Assembly: GCF_011045125.1 (NCBI RefSeq)
Contig: NZ_JAAKZF010000001.1
Coordinates: forward strand, 186,001-250,000
Origin: Allomesorhizobium camelthorni
GTDB lineage: Bacteria > Pseudomonadota > Alphaproteobacteria > Rhizobiales > Rhizobiaceae
Direction: 5' to 3'
DNA length: 64,000 bases
A model generated the notes under the pieces. It had not been told where the DNA came from. It did not search any database and saw nothing but the letters and a program-made list of their open reading frames with translations. How positions within the stretch are numbered: position 1 is the first letter of the stretch; every line of letters starts with the position of its first letter. The position numbers and the translations under genes were made by a program. Below, in pieces: positions 28,456 to 37,909 of the stretch.

Positions 28456-29613
28456 GTGGCACCAGCAGACAAGGACATTGAACGCCCGCTCGGGCAGGCG
28501 GTTCGGCCGGCGCGCCGGGCGTGGCCGCGTTTTCGCGCCGGGCAGGTCGCCGCGGTTACGGCCGCGCTCTGCGTCGTGGCCTTTTCCGGCGCTATCGCGC
28601 TGCGCGAAAGGCCGTTCCGCAACCCGGCGGCGATCGTGGTTTCCACCCCGCAGGCTGAGGCGCAAGCCATCGCGCCCGACATATCCGCCGCGCCGGTCGA
28701 ACCGGCTGCGGTTCCCGACGGTCCCTCCATCATCAACGTCAATCCGCCCGACGGCTCCGGCAAGGGCGTTGTGATCATCCGCGACCCGTCGGAGTTCGGC
28801 CAGAATTTGCGGGTCGCCCATCTTCCCGACAAGGCGCTGATCGAGCAGAGCGAAACCGGCCCGCTCCCGGTGCGCGCCGGTGACGGCAGGCGTCCCGTCG
28901 ACGTTTACGCCCGTCCCTGGTCGGGCGCGCGCGGTGCGCGCGTTGCGATCGTGATAGGCGGCCTCGGCCTGTCCCAGACCGGCACGCAGGAAGCGATAGC
29001 CAAGCTTCCCGGCGAGATCACGCTCGCCTTCGCGCCGCAGGGCAACAGCATCGGCCGCTGGATGCAGGAGGCGCGCCGCACCGGTCACGAGATCATCATG
29101 CAGGTGCCGCTCGAGCCGTTCGACTTCCCCAATGTCAATCCGGGCCGCAACACGCTGACGGTGGACGCCACGTCTGAGGAAAACCTGGAGCACCTGCACT
29201 GGGCGCTGTCGCGCACCACCAACTATACCGGCGTGATGAACTATATGGGCGCGCGCTTTTCCGCGGACGCCACGGCCATGGGTCCGTTCTTGGCCGAACT
29301 CGGCAAACGCGGCCTCCTCTATCTCGACGACGGCTCGACCGCGCGTAGCGTGGCGCCCGAACTCGCCCTGAAGAACCGCGTCCCCTTCGCGATCGGCGAC
29401 ACGGCCATCGACACGGTCCGCAATCGCGGCGAGATCCTGAAAAAGCTCGATGAACTCGAACGCACGGCGCGCGCCAAGGGCTACGCCATCGGCACCGGCT
29501 CGGCCTTCGAAATTACCGTCGACGCTGTCGCTTCCTGGGCGCAGGAAGCGAAGAAGCGCGGCATCGAGATCGTTCCCGTTTCAGCGCTGACGACAGACCC
29601 CGAACGAGGTTAG
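28456..29613 (+). CDS. Divergent polysaccharide deacetylase family protein
   Basis: 385 residues, GTG start. A basic N-terminus is followed by one membrane segment (AAVTAALCVVAFSGAIAL, about 33-50), a Pro/Ala-rich linker and the deacetylase-like domain from about 155 (ARVAIVIGGLGLSQTG). Further blocks are LPGEITLAFAPQGNSIGRW, IMQVPLEPFDFPN and LYLDDGSTARSVA. The metal ligands of true polysaccharide deacetylases are not conserved, hence the name of the YibQ/DUF610 group. Periplasmic; substrate unknown. Conserved after ctpA and before rppH in rhizobia. Confidence 0.88.
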   Translation: MAPADKDIERPLGQAVRPARRAWPRFRAGQVAAVTAALCVVAFSGAIALRERPFRNPAAIVVSTPQAEAQAIAPDISAAPVEPAAVPDGPSIINVNPPDGSGKGVVIIRDPSEFGQNLRVAHLPDKALIEQSETGPLPVRAGDGRRPVDVYARPWSGARGARVAIVIGGLGLSQTGTQEAIAKLPGEITLAFAPQGNSIGRWMQEARRTGHEIIMQVPLEPFDFPNVNPGRNTLTVDATSEENLEHLHWALSRTTNYTGVMNYMGARFSADATAMGPFLAELGKRGLLYLDDGSTARSVAPELALKNRVPFAIGDTAIDTVRNRGEILKKLDELERTARAKGYAIGTGSAFEITVDAVASWAQEAKKRGIEIVPVSALTTDPERG

Positions 29614-29616
29614 ACC

Positions 29617-30138
29617 ATGCCGAAGAAGCGAAATGTCAGGGCCGAGGATCTGCCCTATCGGCCCTGCGTCGGGGCGATGGTGCTGAATGCCGAAGGCCGG
29701 GTCTGGGTCGGGCATCGCCTTGCCGAACCAGACGGCGAAATGGCGACTTCGCATCAGCTCTGGCAGATGCCGCAGGGCGGCATCGATCCCGGCGAGGAGC
29801 CGTTGGAGGCGGCACGCCGCGAACTCTTCGAGGAAACCGGCATGGAAAGCCTGAAGCTGCTTGCCGAGACGCCGGACTGGATCAACTACGATCTTCCGTC
29901 CGAACTTGTCGGCATCGTCTGGAAGGGAAGATACCGCGGCCAGACGCAAAAATGGTTCGCCTTCCGCTTCCATGGCGACGAGAGGGAGATCCGCATCAAC
30001 CCGCCGCCCGGCGGCCATTCGCCCGAATTCGACCATTGGGACTGGAAGAGAATGGACGAACTGACCGGCCTTATCGTGCCGTTCAAGCGCAAAGTCTACG
30101 AAGAGGTGGTCGGGGCCTTCCGGCATCTGGTGGATTGA
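29617..30138 (+). CDS. rppH: RNA 5'-pyrophosphohydrolase (Nudix)
   Basis: 173 residues. The Nudix box is complete: [17 protein letters not shown] then FEETGM, with the E-x-x-E-E metal ligands. [13 protein letters not shown] at the start and WQMPQGG before the box are signatures of RppH/NudH. It converts 5'-triphosphate RNA to monophosphate and so starts RNA decay, and can also split diadenosine polyphosphates. Three bases after the deacetylase stop. Confidence 0.94.
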   Translation: MPKKRNVRAEDLPYRPCVGAMVLNAEGRVWVGHRLAEPDGEMATSHQLWQMPQGGIDPGEEPLEAARRELFEETGMESLKLLAETPDWINYDLPSELVGIVWKGRYRGQTQKWFAFRFHGDEREIRINPPPGGHSPEFDHWDWKRMDELTGLIVPFKRKVYEEVVGAFRHLVD

Positions 30139-30313
30139 CGAGGTTCCGTGCAAGGAAACCTGCCTTAAATCATTGCTTGAGGCGAATCCTGTCGCAATAC
30201 TAGCTCCAAACAGGGAAATTTTGCATTGCTAGGCAATTCTGTCGCGAGATATTGCGTTGAATCTGCGAGGGCATTATTGGTGCTGCGAAAACTGCAGGAA
30301 GCGGGCGCTCCAC

Positions 30314-31429
30314 GTGCAAGACTCATTCGGACCGCAGGACGTGAACCAGGCCGGCGCGATCCTCTCCATTGATCTCGGTGCGATCCGGGAAAATTACCGC
30401 ATCCTCCGGAGCCGGCTGACGCGCGGCCGATGCGCTGCCGTGGTCAAGGCGAACGGCTATGGGCTGGGGGCTACGCGGGTTGCGAAAGCCTTGGTGGAGG
30501 ATGGCTGCGATACGTTCTTCGTCGCCCATGTCGCGGAGGGCATCGAACTCGAGCGCTCGATCGGGCGGGACGTCGCAATCTACGTACTAAACGGCGTCCC
30601 TCCCGGCGCTGAAACGCAATGCGCAGCGGCCGGGCTGATCCCTGTCCTCAACAGCACCGAGCAACTGCAAGCCTGGCGCGCCGCCGCCCGCCGTCTCGCC
30701 AAACCGTTGCCCGCCGCTCTCCAGATCGACAGCGGCATGTCGCGGCTCGGTCTTGCGCCGTCTGAAGTCGATGCGATCACCGCAGATCCGGCGTCGCTGG
30801 ACGGGATAGATCTGAAGCTTGTGATGAGCCATCTCGCCTGCGCCGACGAACCCGACAGCCCGGCCAATGCCCTGCAGCTCCGCAACTTCGAAGCGTTGCG
30901 CGCGAAGCTGCCGTCGGCGCCGGCATCGCTTGCCAATTCCTCCGGCATATTTCTCGGCGGCGGTTTTCATTTCGACCTCGCCCGGCCGGGCGCGGCGCTC
31001 TACGGCGTCAATCCGACACCCGGCAAGCCGAACCCGATGCGGCAGGTCGTCAGCCTTGCTGCCAAGGTGATCCAGACGCGGACGCTGGAGGCGGGCGCCG
31101 GCGTCGGCTACGGCCATTCCTATCGCGCCGCCGGCGGCTTGAGCGTCGCCACGATCTCGCTCGGCTATGCCGATGGCTGGCCAAGGCATGCGGCGTCGCG
31201 CGCCTTTCATGACGGCGTGCCTTTGCCCTTCGCCGGCCGTGTATCGATGGACAGCATCGTTCTCGACATATCGGCGCTGCCGCCTGGCACCCTAGGCACG
31301 GGCGATACGGTCGAATTGATCGGCGCGCATCAGACGGTGGACGAGGTCGCCGCGCAGGCCGGCACGATCGGCTACGAAATACTGACCGGCCTCGGCAGTC
31401 GCTTTCACCGCATCTACGAAGGCGGGTGA
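30314..31429 (+). CDS. alr: Alanine racemase
   Basis: About 371 residues; the start is uncertain between TTG 30257, GTG 30314 and GTG 30341, none with a fine ribosome site. ILSIDLGAIRENYRIL opens the barrel; AVVKANGYGLG holds the PLP lysine. QIDSGMSRLGL and LVMSHLACADEPD are typical, and ISLGYADGWPR bears the catalytic tyrosine of the second base. VSMDSIVLD and GYEILTGLGSR(F) close the protein. It lies 45 bp before dadA, so the pair interconverts and oxidises alanine, either for wall D-Ala or for alanine catabolism. Confidence 0.94.
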   Translation: MQDSFGPQDVNQAGAILSIDLGAIRENYRILRSRLTRGRCAAVVKANGYGLGATRVAKALVEDGCDTFFVAHVAEGIELERSIGRDVAIYVLNGVPPGAETQCAAAGLIPVLNSTEQLQAWRAAARRLAKPLPAALQIDSGMSRLGLAPSEVDAITADPASLDGIDLKLVMSHLACADEPDSPANALQLRNFEALRAKLPSAPASLANSSGIFLGGGFHFDLARPGAALYGVNPTPGKPNPMRQVVSLAAKVIQTRTLEAGAGVGYGHSYRAAGGLSVATISLGYADGWPRHAASRAFHDGVPLPFAGRVSMDSIVLDISALPPGTLGTGDTVELIGAHQTVDEVAAQAGTIGYEILTGLGSRFHRIYEGG

Positions 31430-31474
31430 GCGGCTTTGCCGTAGCCAAGGCAGTTTGAAAAGGGGTTTGGACGA

Positions 31475-32728
31475 GTGAAGGTTCTGGTTCTGGGCAGCGG
31501 GGTGATCGGCGTCACCACCGCTTATTATCTCGCGCAGGCAGGGCACGAGGTCGAGGTCGTCGACCGCCAGAGCGGGCCGGCGCTCGAGACGAGCTTCGCC
31601 AATGCCGGCGAGGTTTCGCCGGGCTATTCCTCGCCCTGGGCCGGCCCGGGCATTCCGCTGAAGGCGATCAAATGGCTCCTGATGCGGCACGGCCCGCTGG
31701 TCGTGCGGCCGAAATTTGACCCGGCCATGTGGTCGTGGCTCTTGAAGATGCTGCGCAACTGCACCTCCGCGCGCTACGCCATCAACAAGGCGCGCATGGT
31801 GCCGATCGCCGAATACAGCCGCGACAGCCTGCGCGCTCTGCGCCAGGAGACCGGCATCGCCTATGACGAGCGCAGCCGCGGCACGCTGCAGTTGTTCCGC
31901 ACCCAGGCGCAAGTCGACGGCACCGGCGGCGACATCGAGGTGCTGAAACAGTTCGGCGTACCGTTCGAAGTCCTGGACCCGGCAGGCTGCATCGCGGCCG
32001 AGCCAGCACTCGCCAAGGTTCGCAACAAGATCGAGGGCGGCCTCCGTTTGCCCGGCGACGAGACCGGCGACTGCCAGATGTTCACCGAACGGCTGGCTGC
32101 ACTGTGCGCCGGGCGAGGCGTAAAGTTCCGTTTCGGAACGGCCATCGACAAGATTTTGGTCTCCGGTAAAGCCGTGACCGGCGTGGCGACCAGCGCCGGT
32201 TTGCTGACCGCCGAGGCCTATGTCGTAGCGCTTGGCAGCTATTCGCCGTTGATCCTCAAGCCGCTCGGCCTTTCCGTTCCGGTCTATCCTGTGAAGGGCT
32301 ATTCGATCACCGTGCCGATCACCGATCCTGCCGGCGCTCCGGTCTCGACTGTCATGGACGAGAGCTACAAGGTCGCGATCACCCGGCTCGGCGACCGCAT
32401 CCGTGCAGGCGGCACCGCCGAGATTTCAGGCTACGACCTCCGGCTCCATGACGCGCGGCGCGACACGCTGGAACATTCGGTCGGCGAACTGTTTCCGAAT
32501 GGCGGCGCGCTCAAGGACGCGAAATTCTGGTGCGGGCTCCGGCCGATGACGCCGGACGGCCCGCCCATTATCGGACAGGCAGGGCCGAAGAACCTTTACC
32601 TCAACACCGGCCACGGCACGCTCGGCTGGACGATGGCCTGCGGTTCGGGCCGCGTGCTCGCCGACCTGATCTCGAGAAAGAAGCCGGAGATCGACATGAG
32701 CGCTCTGGGCCTGAGCCGCTACGGATAG
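31475..32728 (+). CDS. dadA: D-amino acid dehydrogenase
   Basis: 417 residues, GTG start. The FAD-binding Rossmann motif is at the very N-terminus ([21 protein letters not shown] then the acidic VVDR). [29 protein letters not shown], and the C-terminal [14 protein letters not shown] and [16 protein letters not shown] are conserved DadA blocks. Oxidises D-alanine to pyruvate and passes electrons to quinone at the inner membrane. Follows alr as in the alr/dadX-dadA pairing of alanine catabolism. Confidence 0.95.
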   Translation: MKVLVLGSGVIGVTTAYYLAQAGHEVEVVDRQSGPALETSFANAGEVSPGYSSPWAGPGIPLKAIKWLLMRHGPLVVRPKFDPAMWSWLLKMLRNCTSARYAINKARMVPIAEYSRDSLRALRQETGIAYDERSRGTLQLFRTQAQVDGTGGDIEVLKQFGVPFEVLDPAGCIAAEPALAKVRNKIEGGLRLPGDETGDCQMFTERLAALCAGRGVKFRFGTAIDKILVSGKAVTGVATSAGLLTAEAYVVALGSYSPLILKPLGLSVPVYPVKGYSITVPITDPAGAPVSTVMDESYKVAITRLGDRIRAGGTAEISGYDLRLHDARRDTLEHSVGELFPNGGALKDAKFWCGLRPMTPDGPPIIGQAGPKNLYLNTGHGTLGWTMACGSGRVLADLISRKKPEIDMSALGLSRYG

Positions 32729-32775
32729 GCAAGGCAATCGCCTTCCGCCGCCGCGGCGTGTTCCTTTCTTGGAGC

Positions 32776-32790
32776 GCCTAAATTTTAGGC
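32776..32790. repeat. 15-bp palindrome after dadA
   Basis: GCCTAAA-T-TTTAGGC, a perfect inverted repeat about 50 bp past the dadA stop. It could be part of a terminator or an operator for the downstream gene. No T run follows directly. Confidence 0.35.
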
Positions 32791-32944
32791 ACGCGTTGGT
32801 GCAAATACGGTCAAAAAGACGGCAGCGCCACGCGTCGTTGGCCGTGTAGAGAATTCATTAACGAATTATTCTGGCTGCGCCGTCGACGTTGGCACGCCCC
32901 TTGCTTCCCTTGGCTCAGCAAAATAATCCAAGGGGGATCCGATC

Positions 32945-33541
32945 CTGTTCCGGATAGTGGCTGCGATTTTGGTTCTGACGGCATTTGCGCCGGATGCCGT
33001 TGCACGCCCGATGGACATCGGCGGCCCGACCAGTTCGCCGATCGGCCATTTTGAATTCTGCAAGAAATGGCGCGACGAATGCGCCAGGATCGCGGAGCCG
33101 TCCGGTCCCGAGGCGCTTAGCGAAGCGGCGTGGGCGGCCATCAGGCAGGTCAACGAGCGCATCAACTCCGAGATCGCTCCGAAGACGGACCGGGAACTCT
33201 TCGGCAAGGAAGAGCTGTGGACCTTTCCCAAGAGCGCCGGCGATTGCGAGGATTTTGCGCTGCTCAAGCGCCGCATTCTGATCGAGGAACAGGGCCTTTC
33301 GCCTTCGAACGTACTTTTGACGGTAGTGAAGAGACAAAACGGCGAAGGCCACGCCATCCTGACGCTGCGAACCACGGAAGGAGATTTCGTGCTCGACAAT
33401 CTTCATCCGGCGGTTCGGCCCTGGGATGCTGCGAAGGGCTACAAATTCATCAAGCGCCAGTCCTCCGAACATGCGGCCGCATGGGTATCGATCGGCGTTC
33501 CCGGCCCGGCGCCCGTTCTGTCGGCGGGCAGCAAGCCGTGA
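32945..33541 (+). CDS. Exported transglutaminase-like cysteine peptidase
   Basis: 198 residues if it starts at CTG 32945. A strong ribosome site (AGGGGG, 32931-32936) lies eight bases before this CTG and 20 bases before the first usual start, GTG 32957. The longer form gives a full signal peptide (LFRIVAAILVLTAFAPDAVA). The core contains FPKSAGDCEDFALLKRR with the catalytic Cys, GHAILTLRTTEGDFVLDN with the His and Asp. This matches bacterial transglutaminase-like cysteine proteinases, which in LapG-type systems cleave adhesins; no LapD-like partner is nearby. Confidence 0.85.
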   Translation: MFRIVAAILVLTAFAPDAVARPMDIGGPTSSPIGHFEFCKKWRDECARIAEPSGPEALSEAAWAAIRQVNERINSEIAPKTDRELFGKEELWTFPKSAGDCEDFALLKRRILIEEQGLSPSNVLLTVVKRQNGEGHAILTLRTTEGDFVLDNLHPAVRPWDAAKGYKFIKRQSSEHAAAWVSIGVPGPAPVLSAGSKP

Positions 33542-33645
33542 GGAGCAGGCGGGACTTTCCGCACCGAAATTTTTTCGCGCTCCGATTGTAATTTTCGCGA
33601 ATTGGTGGCCTCATCAGGTCCTTGGGTACCTGGAGGGCATTCGCC

Positions 33646-34362
33646 ATGTTTAAACGCCTCTTCGCCGAATTCCTCGGCACTTTCTGGCTTGTGTTCGGCG
33701 GTTGCGGCAGCGCCGTTCTCGCCGCCGCGTTCCCCGATGTCGGCATCGGGCTGCTTGGTGTTTCGCTGGCTTTCGGTCTGACGGTTCTGACTATGATCTA
33801 CGCCGTCGGCGGCATTTCCGGGGGCCACTTCAATCCGGCCGTCTCGGTGGGCCTGCTCGTCGCCGGCCGCTTCCCGGCAAAGGATCTCGTGCCCTATGTC
33901 GCCGCCCAGATCGTCGGCGCGGTCGTCGGCGCGGTGGTCCTCTACCTGATCGCCAGCGGCAAGGCGGATTTCTCGCTGGCGGGCGGCTTCGCTGCCAACG
34001 GCTATGGCGAGCATTCGCCCGGCGGCTACTCAATGGCTGCGGCGCTCCTGGCCGAGATCGTGCTGACCTTCATGTTCCTGATGATCATTCTTCGCGTCAC
34101 TTCCGGCGACGTGCCGGCCGGCTTCGCGCCGATCGCCATCGGCCTGACGCTGACGCTGATCCATCTGATCTCGATACCGGTCACCAACACTTCGGTGAAC
34201 CCGGCCCGCTCGACCGGCCCGGCCTTGCTGGTCGGCGGCTGGGCGATCCAGCAGCTCTGGCTGTTCTGGGTCGCGCCGCTCGTCGGCGCAGCGCTCGCCG
34301 GCTTTGCCGACAAGGCCCTGTTCGAGAAGCGGCCCGATGCGGCCGCCCAAACGCCAGCCTGA
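33646..34362 (+). CDS. aqpZ: Aquaporin Z
   Basis: 238 residues from ATG 33646 with GGAGG ten bases before it. Six membrane segments and the two pore motifs, GGHFNPAVS and TSVNPARS, are in place. The Arg after the second NPA and the small residues of the selectivity filter fit a water-selective channel rather than a glycerol facilitator. Convergent with phbB, with a shared terminator. Confidence 0.95.
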   Translation: MFKRLFAEFLGTFWLVFGGCGSAVLAAAFPDVGIGLLGVSLAFGLTVLTMIYAVGGISGGHFNPAVSVGLLVAGRFPAKDLVPYVAAQIVGAVVGAVVLYLIASGKADFSLAGGFAANGYGEHSPGGYSMAAALLAEIVLTFMFLMIILRVTSGDVPAGFAPIAIGLTLTLIHLISIPVTNTSVNPARSTGPALLVGGWAIQQLWLFWVAPLVGAALAGFADKALFEKRPDAAAQTPA

Positions 34363-34379
34363 ACCGGCAGGATTACAGG

Positions 34380-34405
34380 AAAACGGCGCCCTCGGGCGCC
34401 GTTTT
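34380..34405. terminator. Bidirectional terminator between aqpZ and phbB
   Basis: AAAACGGCGCC and GGCGCCGTTTT form an 11-bp stem with loop CTCG. The T run on one strand and the A run on the other allow it to work for both convergent genes. Confidence 0.88.
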
Positions 34406-34427
34406 CATTTCGCATTAAAGTTGCCGA

Positions 34428-35150
34428 TCAGGTGAAATATTGCCCGCCATTGGCGGTGATCGTCGAGCCGGTTATGAAGCCGGCGTCGTCCGACGCAAGG
34501 AACACGACACAGCGCGCAATTTCATCCGCCTCGCCGAGCCGCCCGACCGGGATCTGCGCGATGATAGATTCGCGAACCTTTTCCGGCACCGCCATCACCA
34601 TGTCGGTGGCGATGTAGCCGGGGCAGATCGCGTTTACGGTTATGCCCGCCCGGGCGCCTTCCTGCGCCAGCGCTTTGGTGAAGCCGAGATCGCCCGCCTT
34701 CGCCGCCGAGTAGTTCGCCTGCGCGAACTGGCCTTTCTGGCCATTGATCGACGAGATGGTGATGACGCGGCCGAATTTGCGTTCGCGCATGCCATTCCAC
34801 AGCGGGTGCGTCATGTTGAACACGCCCGAAAGATTGGTGTCCAGGACTTCGCGCCACTGCTGCGGCGTCATCTTGTGAAACGGCGCGTCGCGGGTGATGC
34901 CGGCATTGTTGACCAGAACCTCCACCGGCCCGAGATCGTCCTCGACCGCCTTGATGCCGGCGGCGCAGGATTCGTAGTCGGCCACCGACCATTTGTAGGT
35001 CTTGATCCCGGTCTCGTCGGTGAATTTCCTGGCGGCCTCATCATTGCCGGCATAGTTCGCGGCGACGTTGTAGCCGGCCTTTTTCAACGCGATCGAGATC
35101 GCCGCGCCTATGCCGCGCGATCCGCCCGTGACGAGTGCGGTTCTGGTCAT
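34428..35150 (-). CDS. phbB: Acetoacetyl-CoA reductase
   Basis: 240 residues. Short-chain dehydrogenase: cofactor motif TGGSRGIGAA at residues about 8-17, NNAGI in the fourth strand, catalytic Ser in ISSINGQKGQ, and Y-x-x-x-K in NYSAAKAG. QFAQANYS and CPGYIATDMV are typical of PhbB. NADPH-dependent reduction of acetoacetyl-CoA to 3-hydroxybutyryl-CoA for PHB. Downstream of phbA on the same strand with an unusual repeat-filled 105-bp spacer. Confidence 0.95.
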   Translation of the reverse strand: MTRTALVTGGSRGIGAAISIALKKAGYNVAANYAGNDEAARKFTDETGIKTYKWSVADYESCAAGIKAVEDDLGPVEVLVNNAGITRDAPFHKMTPQQWREVLDTNLSGVFNMTHPLWNGMRERKFGRVITISSINGQKGQFAQANYSAAKAGDLGFTKALAQEGARAGITVNAICPGYIATDMVMAVPEKVRESIIAQIPVGRLGEADEIARCVVFLASDDAGFITGSTITANGGQYFT

Positions 35151-35172
35151 TGATGGTCCTCCTCCTGTTAAA

Positions 35173-35257
35173 CAGGGGAGTCAAGGGAATAGGGGAGTAA
35201 GGCAATAGGGGCCAGTCATAACCCTACTGCCCTACTGCCCTACTCCCCTACTCCCCT
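35173..35257. repeat. 8-bp tandem repeats in opposite senses between phbA and phbB
   Basis: 35222-35253 holds four tandem units CCCTACTG, CCCTACTG, CCCTACTC, CCCTACTC. 35173-35210 holds degenerate units of the reverse sense (AGGGGAGT, AGGGGAGT, AGGCAAT). Together they form a long imperfect hairpin in the phbA-phbB transcript. Confidence 0.7.
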
Positions 35258-36443
35258 AATTCATCGCTTCAAAACACATCGCCACGCCCATGCCGCCGCC
35301 GATGCACAGCGTCGCCAAGCCCTTCTTCGCGCCGCGGCGCTTCATCTCGAAGGCCAGTGTGTTGAAGATGCGCGCGCCGGATGCCCCGATCGGATGGCCG
35401 ATGGCGATGGCGCCGCCATTGACGTTCACGATCTCCGGATCCCAGCCCATATCCTTGTTGACGGCACAGGCCTGCGCGGCGAACGCCTCGTTGGCCTCTA
35501 CGAGGTCGAGGTCGCCGACCGACCAGCCAGCCTTTTCCAGCGCGCGGCGCGAGGCGGGAATCGGCCCGGTGCCCATGATCTGCGGATCGACGCCTGCGGT
35601 CGCCCAGGAAACGATGCGCACCAGCGGCGTAATCCCGCGCCGCGAAGCCTCGGCCTCCGTCATCAGCACGGCCGCCGCCGCACCGTCGTTCAGCCCCGAC
35701 GCGTTAGCCGCCGTCACCGTACCTTCCTTGTCGAAAGCGGGGCGCAGCTTCTGCATGGCCTCGATCGTCGCGCCATGACGGATATATTCGTCTTGGTCGA
35801 CGACCGTGTCGCCCTTGCGGCCCTTGACCGTCACCGCAACGATCTCGTCCTTGAACTTTCCGGCCTTCTGCGCGGCTTCCGCCTTGTTCTGCGAGGCAAG
35901 CGCGAACTCGTCCTGGGTCTCGCGGCTCAACTGCCACTGGCGCGCCACGTTCTCGGCGGTGATGCCCATATGGTAGCCGTGGAAGGCGTCCCACAGCCCG
36001 TCCTTGATCATCGTGTCGATCAGCTTGAAATCGCCCATCTTCACGCCGGCGCGCATATGCTGGCAGTGCGGCGACATCGACATCGATTCCTGGCCGCCGG
36101 CCACGATGATCCTGGCGTCGCCGGTGGCGATCTGCTGCATGCCGAGCGCGATGGCGCGCAGGCCCGATCCGCACACCTGGTTCAAGCCCCAGGCGGTGGT
36201 CTCCTTGGGCAGGCCGGCGCCGATGGCGGCCTGCCGGGCCGGGTTCTGGCCTTCGCCGGCCGTCAGCACCTGGCCGAGGATGACCTCGTCGACCTCCTGC
36301 CCATCGACGCCGGCGCGCGCCAGCGCTTCCTTGATGACGACGGCGCCGAGTTCGTGCGCTGTGGTGTTGGCGAACGCGCCGTTGAACGAACCGACGGGCG
36401 TGCGGGCGGCGCTGGCGACTACGATTGCGTTGGAAGCGGACAT
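35256..36443 (-). CDS. phbA: Acetyl-CoA C-acetyltransferase (beta-ketothiolase)
   Basis: 395 residues from ATG 36443 ([18 protein letters not shown]). The acyl-binding Cys lies in [11 protein letters not shown] (about residue 90), the catalytic His in [16 protein letters not shown], and the second Cys in [12 protein letters not shown]. Condenses two acetyl-CoA for PHB synthesis. The next gene on the strand is phbB, and divergently 268 bp away is phaR, so the segment is a PHB control and synthesis unit. The PHB synthase gene is not in the window. Confidence 0.95.
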   Translation of the reverse strand: MSASNAIVVASAARTPVGSFNGAFANTTAHELGAVVIKEALARAGVDGQEVDEVILGQVLTAGEGQNPARQAAIGAGLPKETTAWGLNQVCGSGLRAIALGMQQIATGDARIIVAGGQESMSMSPHCQHMRAGVKMGDFKLIDTMIKDGLWDAFHGYHMGITAENVARQWQLSRETQDEFALASQNKAEAAQKAGKFKDEIVAVTVKGRKGDTVVDQDEYIRHGATIEAMQKLRPAFDKEGTVTAANASGLNDGAAAAVLMTEAEASRRGITPLVRIVSWATAGVDPQIMGTGPIPASRRALEKAGWSVGDLDLVEANEAFAAQACAVNKDMGWDPEIVNVNGGAIAIGHPIGASGARIFNTLAFEMKRRGAKKGLATLCIGGGMGVAMCFEAMN

Positions 36444-36558
36444 TTTCGTCTCCGGGCTGATACGGGAAGCAGGGTTCAGGCTTTTTCTTGCCCTTTCCAC
36501 AAGCTGAGTCAAATCGAATTGCCGGCCGGCAGCCTTGCGTCAGGCGGCGGAGAGGCCG

Positions 36559-36614
36559 CATGCTGCGCCGTTCGCCGCAGCATGACTGCAGCATGAACTT
36601 TTGCACTGCACAAA
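36559..36614. promoter_or_regulatory. Candidate PhaR operator cluster between phbA and phaR
   Basis: One CATGCTGC (36559) faces two GCAGCATG copies (36577 and 36588), followed by the dyad TTGCA-CTGC-ACAA at about 36602-36614. PhaR proteins are known to bind TGC/GCA-rich sites and to repress their own gene and phasin genes. The assignment to PhaR is inference. Confidence 0.45.
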
Positions 36615-36710
36615 GCGCTTGGATTTGTGACGCTTTTGCGCATATCCTGTTTTCGGCGCAATCGTTACCGGCTGCTTACGCAAGGTCCGGTCTTCCTGGG
36701 AGGAATGTGG

Positions 36711-37310
36711 ATGCCCGCAAAAGACGATCCGGTTGTTATAAAAAAATACGCCAACCGACGGCTCTACAATACGGGCACCAGCACCTATGTGACGCTGGAA
36801 GATCTGGCCGAGATGGTCAAGAGGGGCGAGGATTTCACCGTCCAGGATGCCAAGACCGGCGACGACATCACCCATCCGGTGCTGACGCAGATCATCTTCG
36901 AACTGGAGAACAAGGACGGCCAGAACATGCTGCCGATCCCGTTCCTGCGCCAGCTCATCGCCTTCTACGGCGACCAGATGCAGATGATCGTGCCGAGCTT
37001 CCTCGAACAGTCCATGACGGCGTTCGCCAAGGAGCAGGAGCGCTTTCGCGAGCAGATGAAATCGGCGCTCGGCAAAGGGCCGATCGACATGATGAAGATG
37101 CCGGCGCCGCTGAAAGCGCTGGAGGAGCAGACGCGGCGCAACATGGAAATGTTCCAGAACGCGATGCGCCTGTTCACGCCCTTCCCGCCGGCCGGCTCCT
37201 CAACTCCGCCGGAGCCTGAGAAGAAGGAAACTTCTCCGAAATCCGACGATCTTCAGGAGCTGAAGGATCAGATCGCTGCCATGCAGCGCAAGATCGATTC
37301 CATGGGGTGA
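36711..37310 (+). CDS. phaR: Polyhydroxyalkanoate synthesis repressor PhaR
   Basis: 199 residues from ATG 36711, six bases past GGGAGGA. The N-terminal PHB/PHA accumulation regulator DNA-binding domain contains VIKKYANRRLYNTGTSTYVTL, here quoted in part: KKYANRRLYNT is invariant in the family. The following module ends at FLRQLIAFYGDQMQ, the middle is amphipathic (binds PHB granules), and the C-terminus is a Pro-rich linker plus a short coiled coil (LQELKDQIAAMQRKID). It senses PHB and controls phasin and its own expression. Confidence 0.93.
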   Translation: MPAKDDPVVIKKYANRRLYNTGTSTYVTLEDLAEMVKRGEDFTVQDAKTGDDITHPVLTQIIFELENKDGQNMLPIPFLRQLIAFYGDQMQMIVPSFLEQSMTAFAKEQERFREQMKSALGKGPIDMMKMPAPLKALEEQTRRNMEMFQNAMRLFTPFPPAGSSTPPEPEKKETSPKSDDLQELKDQIAAMQRKIDSMG

Positions 37311-37438
37311 GGAATGGTCCGCGCAGCGGACGAAAAGCCAACGATTTGGCTTTTCGAATGACGAACGCCCGGAGCCCTAGCGGAGGGCCGGGCAGGCCGC
37401 CGGTTCGCGGAACGCGAATCGCCATGCCGATGGGCGGC

Positions 37439-37909
37439 TCAACCTTTCGCCGCGGCTTCCAGGCCGGCGATGTCGAACTTCACCATCTTGTGCATCGCTT
37501 CGGAGACCCGTTTCGCCTTGCCACGATCGGGATCGCTCATGAGTTCGCCGAGCCGCTTGGGAATGATCTGCCAGGAAAGGCCCCAGCGGTCCTTTAGCCA
37601 ACCGCATTGCTCTGTCGAGCCGCCCTCCTTCAGCGCGTCCCACAGGCGGTCGATCTCGGCCTGGTTGTCGCATTCGACCATGACCGAGAAGCTGTGGTTG
37701 AACGGATCGAGCGGGCCCGCCTCGATCGCCATGTAGCGCTGGTCGCCGAGCGTGAAGGCCGCGATCTTGACGCTGCCCGCGGGTCCGCTCGGGTTGTCAG
37801 CGGGCACCGCCGAGACCCACTGGACCGACGAGCCGGGAATGAGGGAGGTGTAGAAGCCGATGGCCGCCTCCATGTCCTTCTCGAACCAGAGATGTTGAGT
37901 GACCTTCAT
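37439..37909 (-). CDS. VOC-family protein, PhnB-like
   Basis: 156 residues from ATG 37909. MKVTQHLWFEKDMEAAIGFY is the usual opening of PhnB/3-demethylubiquinone methyltransferase-like VOC proteins. The second beta-alpha-beta unit has FSVMVECDNQAEIDRLWDAL and WGLSWQIIPKRLGEL. The fold is that of glyoxalase/bleomycin-resistance proteins, and no methyltransferase activity is expected despite the older name. Substrate unknown. Confidence 0.85.
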   Translation of the reverse strand: MKVTQHLWFEKDMEAAIGFYTSLIPGSSVQWVSAVPADNPSGPAGSVKIAAFTLGDQRYMAIEAGPLDPFNHSFSVMVECDNQAEIDRLWDALKEGGSTEQCGWLKDRWGLSWQIIPKRLGELMSDPDRGKAKRVSEAMHKMVKFDIAGLEAAAKG

